DNA from: Dipteris shenzhenensis | Taxonomy: Eukaryota > Polypodiophyta > Polypodiopsida > Gleicheniales | Direction: 5' to 3' (one strand) | Length of the DNA stretch: 64,000 bases | Assembly: GCA_047967505.1 (NCBI GenBank) | Contig: CM106540.1 | Shown here: positions 58,243 to 64,000 of the stretch, piece after piece | Numbering within the stretch: position 1 is the first letter of the stretch | How the letters are laid out: each line of letters opens with the position of its first letter | Position numbers and translations under genes: made by a program | The notes under the pieces: model-generated | What the model was told of the DNA's origin: nothing | Database searches by the model: none | What the model saw: the letters and a program-made list of their open reading frames with translations, nothing else

Positions 58243-58680
58243 AACCTTAAACCCTAAACACATTAGAAGCCCTTAAACTTCTACTAACCCACATTTAAAC
58301 CTCATACTAACCATAATTTTCAAGGTCAAATTGACCAAATGACTTAACTTCAAAACTATGGCCCTGATTAGCAACTCACTAACCAAGTCATCCCGTAGGA
58401 CCCTTGCAGGGCCAATAAGTTCAAGAAAATATTCGAAAACCTTAAACCCTAAACACATTAGAAGCCCTAAACACAAGCACACAAAACCCTTAAACCCTAA
58501 ACACATTAGAAGCCCTTAAACTTCTACTAACCCACATTTAAACCTCATATTAACCATAATTTTCAAGGTCAAATTGACCAAATGAACTAACTTCAAAACT
58601 ATGGCCCTGATTAGCAACTCACTAACCAAGTCATCCCGTAGGACCCTTGTAGAGCCAATAAGTTCAAGAAAATATTCGAA
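58243..58680 (-). repeat. Duplicated SINE-body-like units with telomere-like motifs
   Basis: 58243-58437 and 58487-58680 share nearly identical text (CTTCTACTAACCCACATTTA, TCAAGGTCAAATTGACCAAA, GATTAGCAACTCACTAACCA). Between and before them TTAAACCCTAAACACATTAG occurs three times; CCCTAAA is the plant telomere motif, here as isolated copies. The minus strand continues from the tRNA-like head at 58674-58730. Confidence 0.82.
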
Positions 58681-58730
58681 CCCAAAACCTTCTTTGTCCC
58701 ATGCTTGAGCCCTACCACTAAGCTATAAAG
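58674..58730 (-). mobile_element. tRNA-like SINE head with pol III boxes
   Basis: The minus strand reads TAGCTTAGTGGTAGGGC (A-box-like, plus 58709-58725) and GGGTTCGAAT (B-box, plus 58674-58683) with spacing as in tRNA genes. The sequence between does not fold into a normal tRNA that I can see. The duplicated body follows on the minus strand. This layout is that of a tRNA-derived SINE. Confidence 0.5.
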
Positions 58731-60200
58731 TAATATTACGTGCTCCTTACCTTATAATAGTATTATAAATCCTTCCTCATCTCCCTCTCCTTCATAAGTG
58801 GTCCCCTCCCTTCCCAATCTCACACGTTCCTCCCTCTTTAATGCCCCTCCCTTATTTAATTGAGCTTCTCCCCTCCCCCAAGTGAGACTAATTATTGCCC
58901 CTCAAATTCAAGCCCTCTCCCCTTTATCCCACTCCCCTCTCCCACCACACCAACTAATTAATTAATAGGGGTTTTTACCAACTTGGGGACCCTATTGTTT
59001 TGGGCTCTACATTTATTTTTTGACAATCCTAGTGGAGGGTTGATTGTCATCAATTGGGACAGAAATTGGTGTGCATCTATGACACTATGGGACCAAGCAC
59101 CATGCCAAGTCTTGTCCTATGCAATGGCTCACACTTCTAGTTTTAATTAAAGCCCTAGTTTGCAAGCCAATGTTCCATGTGGGTGGCATTGTTGGTGTTA
59201 TGTTGAGACATGTGGCATTAGTGGTCAAAAGCAAACCAAACTTGGCGAGCCTCAAAACTATGATGGAGAAAATGTTTTGTACTAATTTTTATGATATTTG
59301 GAAAGGAAAAATCCTAGTTCTACACCATATGTTGTTGATATGAACACAAAATGAGCTATGTGGTCTATTCTTCCATCACTTTGATTAGACAAGTAATTTT
59401 AGGGCTCCAAAGTTATAAGACCTTATGTGTTTCATGCCCATCTAGCTTTTCATTCCATTTGGACATATAAGACATTCTTTATGGGAGCTAAATTTAACTT
59501 TCATGGCTTGAAATGTTGATAACTTAAAATCTTGTTATAACTAGATGTTGATAATATTTCAATGCTCATTTCTATGCTTTTTGCACTTTTTATGATGCTT
59601 GTATTGATGCTAATAAGTACATCAATGCTTCTATCAACATTTGTACAAATGCTTATATCAATGACATAGCCTTTGTCCTTTATCAGACTCTTTCCTTTCT
59701 TTTTGTATCGTATACCCCCTTCTTGTTAATACAAAATTTGAAAGTTTTGATCGCAAAAAAAAAAGCACAAATATAGCACATCGTCACTTGGTTCTATTAA
59801 GGGGCACACTACTTAGGACTAGTCCACAGCTGGGGTCGAATTCACACACACCCCACACACGCACTTGATGCCATTCTTTTTGTGAGGGTGCAGAGAACGA
59901 CACCAGGAGATCCGCGACATGCTGCTGTTGCGTTTTGAGCACCAGGAGGCCGAGGTTGGCAACTTGGCTGTCCTTTATTCCAACACTCATATTCTGTAAG
60001 GGGGCAGGCCGTTTGAAAATCATTTATGGTGTTCCCAAAAATAGCAAAGTTTTAAAAGCAAGGGTTTAAAAAAAAAAAGAAAAAAAAGAGAAAAAGGTTA
60101 ATGAGATATTTTGGAGAATTTGGGGAAAAAAATTTAATTCACTGTCATCGTATTCGCCATCGGCTTCTTCTTCTTCGTTGTAACTTGTTCTGAAAAGTTA
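58731..60200. other. Intergenic, 5' of the DUF1336 gene
   Basis: The plus-strand frame at 59119-59343 (74 residues) has no known motif. A run of A's near 59754-59764, after TTAATACAAAATTTGAAAG, could be a retroposon tail. 59830-60010 is GC-richer and looks coding on the plus strand (RERHQEIRDMLLLRFEHQEA, then VGNLAVLYSNTHI), but I cannot assign it. A-rich runs lie at 60067-60100. Confidence 0.35.
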
Positions 60201-60219
60201 GCTTGAAGCTCATCTGGCT

Positions 60220-60297
60220 ATGGCGGACCTCTCTGCTCCCCTTTCTCTATCTCCTTCTACCTCTTCTCTTCTCCCTCCCCCCATCCTTCTTAAATGA
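60220..60297 (+). promoter_or_regulatory. Upstream ORF overlapping the DUF1336 gene start
   Basis: The ATG at 60220 opens a 25-codon frame (MADLSAPLSLSPSTSS, then a Pro/Leu tail). Its TGA (60295-60297) overlaps the first ATG of the main frame (ATGA at 60294-60297). Translation of the upstream frame would end exactly on the main start, so it could limit or couple translation, or shift use to the second ATG at 60342. Confidence 0.6.
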
Positions 60298-61247
60298 ATC
60301 GTATCACCTCTTACCTCACCCCCCTCATTTCCTTCCTTTCCATGGCCGACTGGAAGCACTCCGTCCGTATCTCCGGCTCCCTTCCCCCCGTCCCCCTCGC
60401 CACTGGCTCCAATGGCTGGTCCTCCCCCCCCGCCGATCTCTTCCTCGTCCGTGGCCTCGACTACTTCACTGCCAAGCAGAAAGTCCCCGCCCCTGGCGAT
60501 TGGGTCCTCGAGCCTCTTGGTGTGGACTGGCTTAAATCGCATGCGAAGCTCGATCATGTCCTTTCTCTCCCAGACAACCGCGTCATGCAAGCATTGCACA
60601 AGGCTCAATCGGAAGGGCAATCTTTGAAGGCGTTTGTGTTTGCTGTGAACTTGCAAGTTCCGGGCAGAGATCACCATAGCGCAGTTTTCTACTACATCAC
60701 AGAGGAAGTCATTCCGCAAGGGTCATTGCTGTATCGATTCGTTCATGAAGACGATTCGTTTAGGAATAGCAGGTTCAAGCTCATCAATAGGATCGTGCGG
60801 GGGCCCTGGATCGTTCGTGCGACAGTGGGTAATTACGCAGCTTGTTTGCTTGGGAAAGCACTTACATGTAATTATATTAGGGGATCGAACTACTTAGAGA
60901 TCGATGTTGATATCGGTTCATCCGCCCTTGCTAGTGCCATTTTACATCTGGCGCTTGGTTATGTGAATTCAGTAACTGTAGATATGGCGTTCTTGATTGA
61001 ATCTCAGTCAGAGGAGGAACTGCCGGAAAGAATTCTCGGAGCCGTTAGGATCGCTCAAATAGAGATGGGGTCGGCGGTATTTGTAGAGGGCCACGGTGAA
61101 GTCACTGCTCTTCCTCAAAGTCCCAACAACGAATCGTCCTGGCGGAAGTTCAGCAGGAGTTTTTCGTTCCTTGGACACGGAGGCAGGACCGCAAAGATTG
61201 AGGCCGAACAGGGGAAGGAGGAAATAGAAGACGAAGCACAATCTTAA
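60294..61247 (+). CDS. EDR2 C-terminal (DUF1336) domain protein
   Basis: A single-exon frame of 317 residues. The EDR2_C/DUF1336 domain fills about residues 41-258, with FAVNLQVPG (116-124), FRNSRFKLI (156-164), a YIRG.NYLE.DVDIGSS signature (194-210), VDMAFLIE (229-236) and LPERILGAVR (243-252). In EDR2 the same domain follows PH and START lipid-binding domains and acts in negative regulation of disease resistance. Here both are absent, as in the short stand-alone DUF1336 proteins of land plants, whose function is poorly known. The C-terminal 60 residues are Ser-, Lys- and Glu-rich. Residue 17 is a second ATG (60342, MADWKHSV) and may be the true start, because the first ATG overlaps an upstream ORF stop. 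Codon use is GC-rich and no lesion is seen, so the gene is probably functional. Confidence 0.92.
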   Translation: MNRITSYLTPLISFLSMADWKHSVRISGSLPPVPLATGSNGWSSPPADLFLVRGLDYFTAKQKVPAPGDWVLEPLGVDWLKSHAKLDHVLSLPDNRVMQALHKAQSEGQSLKAFVFAVNLQVPGRDHHSAVFYYITEEVIPQGSLLYRFVHEDDSFRNSRFKLINRIVRGPWIVRATVGNYAACLLGKALTCNYIRGSNYLEIDVDIGSSALASAILHLALGYVNSVTVDMAFLIESQSEEELPERILGAVRIAQIEMGSAVFVEGHGEVTALPQSPNNESSWRKFSRSFSFLGHGGRTAKIEAEQGKEEIEDEAQS

Positions 61248-61378
61248 CTATCCGTTAATGTCCACTACGGGGCAAATTGTTGCTCAATGAAATGATCGAG
61301 AGGCTGCGCGTAACGCTGATTAAATTGACCTGTTGAAAATCATACAGGTTTGTGAACGTCCGTATTATCCTGTATGTA

Positions 61379-61384
61379 AATAAA
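61379..61384 (+). terminator. Polyadenylation signal of the DUF1336 gene
   Basis: AATAAA in the context ATGTAAATAAAATTTC, 132 bases after the stop codon. Confidence 0.55.
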
Positions 61385-62500
61385 ATTTCTCACGTCAGCA
61401 TGCAGATTCACTTTCGCAATTTATGAACATTTGAGTCATTGAATTACAAGTCTGTGCTTACTCTTTTGATCTCCTTGTCTATTGCAAGTTGTGAAAAGTG
61501 GAATAGTTAGTTGTTCATGCTTTGGTGCATGTGGGCCTACTGAAAAAGACTCTACACTCTGCATGGTCATATGCTGCCTCAGAAGACAATTAGTTGTGCG
61601 TACCCCTGAAGGTTTGTTACAATTTTCTGTGAGAGTTGGGATGAGAGTTTTAGATTTGTATCCTCACCTATTGCCTTGTGGTGTGCCTATTTGCATCATG
61701 TGCCTATTTTCTTGTTTTCTATCATTTGGCAGGATTTATGATAGCATTCTGCTCTCACAGGAAAACCATGCCCATTTGCCTCATGAATGCTGTTTGAAGG
61801 CTTTTTACATTTTGTGACTGTATGAGTACCTCGACATCCATCATGTGTCAGGCTTTGCGGAAGCATAATGCTCTCGTAGAAGTCTGTTTATCTGTCTGTC
61901 TCTTCCATGACTTTGCACTTATTTACAGATTCCTTATCCCTTTCCATGATATTTTTGATGAAATTTGGGTCTTGAAATTAGCTTGGGTAGTGATCTGATG
62001 AAATTGTAAATGCGCATCCGTCTTCTGCTTGCACAAAATTTTATTCTTAAAGCTGTGTGTGCGCGCGCACGCGTACTACAAGACAGGCAATATGCTAGAG
62101 TTTCACTACAAGAGCAGTTCATTTCAACTCCTTTGTCTGTCCCCAACAACTCTCCATTCTGCTGTTCTTGCCCCTCTTACCTTCTTTTATCAAGAGTCCT
62201 CAATTATGAAGATATGATGCTCACGTGTGTGGGCGCATGGATATGTATGTGTGAGAGCATATGTTTATACTGTAGTATACAACCCCATTGGGTGCTGATG
62301 AATGTCATAGTAGTTACTCCTTGCTATGCATGATGAAGTTCATAGTTTTCAACCTTGTGGGTGACTACGATGAGGTTGGAACTGTGCTATTGTGTCTGTT
62401 TGAGAGGCCAACAAAAAAAACATTAAGGAACTGCATCTTGGTGATGGGACTTCAACACTTTGATGATCTTGGTCCTTTTGCACCACATTCTATCTAGAGG
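61385..62500. other. No recognised gene, downstream of the DUF1336 gene
   Basis: Frames at 61482-61817 and 62010-62333 are Cys-rich but have no known motif. A GTGTGTGCGCGCGCACGCGT alternating stretch lies at about 62054-62074. Confidence 0.35.
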
Positions 62501-62955
62501 GTGCAGATAGATGCACAAGTTCTGCTAAATGCAGACAACACGGCAACAAGTATTGTTGTTGCAGCAGAACCAAGAATCTCAGTGGATTCATAATGGGATG
62601 CTATCTCTTTCCCTAGAGGTCTATTCGTCGTCGGAGGAGCAATCTCCAGTTTGTTCTTGGTTGGGTCGGTGGGAGGCGCATTTTTGTAGATGCTAAACGA
62701 AGAGAGAGAGAGAGTGTGCAGTACAGGACGAGTCGAAGTAGAAGTCACGTCAACTTAGATTGATAGATAAGGTTCCTAAACACAAGTACAAAGTACTTGT
62801 ATCTAGGCCTAGGACTAAGGTCCTAGGTGTCACATAGGACTAAGTGTCCTATATGGCATAGAAGGCACTAACACAATAAGTGCCTACACTTATGCCTACA
62901 AGGCACATACCATGGCCTATAGGGCATCACTAGAACCACCAAAAGATGGCCTACA
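62501..62955 (-). mobile_element. 3' LTR of the minus-strand Copia element
   Basis: The minus strand starts TGTAGGCCATC at 62955, directly after a purine tract (minus GGAGGGGGGTT). The LTR contains repeated short palindromes (TAGGCCTA, CCTAGG) and a (CT)n leader-like run (plus 62701-62713). The far end, near 62500-62520, is estimated and unconfirmed because the second LTR lies outside the window. Confidence 0.6.
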
Positions 62956-62966
62956 AACCCCCCTCC
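62956..62966 (-). promoter_or_regulatory. Polypurine tract of the minus-strand Copia element
   Basis: The plus strand reads AACCCCCCTCC, giving a purine run on the minus strand that abuts the LTR start. Confidence 0.7.
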
Positions 62967-63082
62967 ATGGGATGGGCTGAAGTACTCTAAAACGTCTCAG
63001 AATACCTGGTAGTTTCTGGTCATGGTGGCACATGTTCATCCAAAAGGATATAGCCACCTATGAATGTACAAGGAATGTCAGA

Positions 63083-64000
63083 TCATGTAACAAAGGGAAC
63101 CAAGTGTAAAGCCTGTCGGAAGACTTCGAACTTGGGACGAGGAAGTGCCTTTGTAAACATATCTGCGATGTTGTCCTCTGTGGGAAGATAGGACAACTCT
63201 ATGTCGCCTGCTGACAACCGCTCCCGAACATAATGATAGTGAACTTCAATATGCTTGGTACGCGCATGAAACACTGGGTTACGCGCAATGGCCAAAGCAC
63301 TCTAGCTGTCAGTGTAGACAATAGTGGAGGATGTCTGGCAAATACCAAGATCTGTAAGTAACTGTCGAAGCCAAACACACTCTATTGTAGCGGTGAAGGC
63401 TGCCCTGTACTCAGCCTCACAACTAGACGTGGCAACTGTTGGTTGCTTCTTGCTGAGCCAAGAAATACATGAATTGCCAAGCAAAAAACAATTGCCAGTA
63501 TGTGACACTCTGGTGTCGGAACATCCTGCCCAATCACTATCCGTGTAAGCATGCATGGTAAGTGAACCCTGATCATCATAGAAGAGGGCTAAATCCTGAG
63601 TGCCTCTGAGATATCTGAAGACTCTCTTCACTGCCTGCTAATGCTGTGAACCTTGCATCCTGATTCATTCTCAACCATATTCAGCCATCTCTGAAAGCAT
63701 AAGAAAACTAGCCATCTCTGAAAGCATAAGAAAACTTCAGATTTGGCCTTTAAAGGATATACCCAGCAATATGAGAGTCATGAAATACTTGTATCCTCCA
63801 ATGGCATTTGTCCTCATTGGGCCACAGACATCACTGTGTACTAGCTGCAATTTCCTTTGTGAGTTTTGGACAATTCTTTTGAAAAGGAAATCGATGCATC
63901 TTACCCAAAAGACAACCCTCACACACATGTTTAGTAACTGTGTGAGTCTGAGGTACATCATTTGCCATCTTCTGTGAATGTAGCTTTGCAAGAGCTCTAT
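63083..64000 (-). pseudogene. Ty1/Copia pol, internally deleted, running off the window
   Basis: The minus strand from high to low coordinate gives the pre-integrase and integrase start (CIDFLFKRIVQNSQRKLQLV, HSDVCGPMRTNAIGGYKYFM). It then jumps, near 63640-63740, to the RT end and RNase H (MKRVFRYLRGTQDLAL, YTDSDWAGCSDTRVSHTG, SSCEAEYRAA, KTHIEV-type HYHYVRE). The frame ends MFTKALPRPKFEVFRQAL at 63083. Most of integrase and nearly all RT are missing. Only one stop (TAG at 63301-63299 on the minus strand) breaks RNase H. A 27-bp tandem duplication lies at the deletion (about 63684-63737). Confidence 0.9.

Noticed and set aside
61482-61817. Second gene downstream of the DUF1336 gene (111 residues)
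   Set aside because: Cys-rich but with irregular spacing, no homology recognised and no splice or promoter support.
62494-62748. 84-residue minus-strand gene
   Set aside because: Lies within the presumed Copia LTR and has no domain.

Overview
This window looks like nuclear DNA of a land plant with a large, repeat-rich genome. The evidence is spliced genes with GT-AG introns, plant-specific protein families (a TPD1-like secreted peptide and an EDR2-C/DUF1336 protein), plant-type Ty1/Copia, Ty3/Gypsy and LINE elements with tRNA-primed binding sites, a CACTA transposon end, and interstitial CCCTAAA motifs. Which plant group it is (fern, lycophyte, gymnosperm or other) cannot be settled from the sequence. 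There are no bacterial operons, rRNA genes, intact tRNA genes or CRISPR arrays.

Two host genes look intact. A two-exon minus-strand gene at 36960-37549 encodes a 148-residue TPD1-like cysteine-rich secreted protein. A single-exon plus-strand gene at 60294-61247 encodes a 317-residue EDR2 C-terminal (DUF1336) protein, preceded by a short upstream ORF whose stop overlaps its first ATG. A third, decayed gene-like region at 31440-32700 keeps a clean phase-0 intron and a RING-like cysteine/histidine cluster.

Most of the rest is layered transposon debris. 1-6.5 kb: degenerate tandem repeats, then an LTR of a Gypsy-type family (3260-4360) with an embedded 13-bp repeat array and a long (TCC)n tract. 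7.2-14.4 kb: a decayed plus-strand Copia element whose 5' LTR region carries two later insertions. One is a very young 2.55-kb non-autonomous LTR element in reverse orientation (7409-9960; 5-bp target duplication, LTRs differing at one base). The other is a 248-bp MITE (10373-10620; 8-bp target duplication). 18.5-24.3 kb: two minus-strand LTR element remnants joined together. 24.3-35.9 kb: fragments of Gypsy RT/RNase H, a Copia integrase fragment, further LTR pieces, a second MITE copy and a CACTA end. 37.9-39.6 kb: a solo-LTR-like block and a 224-bp tandem duplication. 41.08-42.76 kb: a striking purine-rich array interrupted by three large palindromic blocks. 42.95-43.8 kb: an apparently identical 308-bp duplication inside Gypsy RNase H debris, with a perfect hairpin at its junction. 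44.35-45.6 kb: a third copy of the LTR family. 45.6-51.1 kb: a nearly full-length decayed LINE. 54-55.6 kb: Gypsy gag/RT debris. 56.5-58.7 kb: several local tandem arrays and a SINE-like unit. 62.5-64 kb: a minus-strand Copia remnant running off the window.

The genes do not form a pathway. The window is best read as two or three host genes standing in repeat-rich DNA. I found no convincing undescribed multi-gene system. The most unusual items are the hairpin/purine array, the young non-autonomous element with a triplicated polypurine tract, the MITE family, and the RING-like gene remnant.
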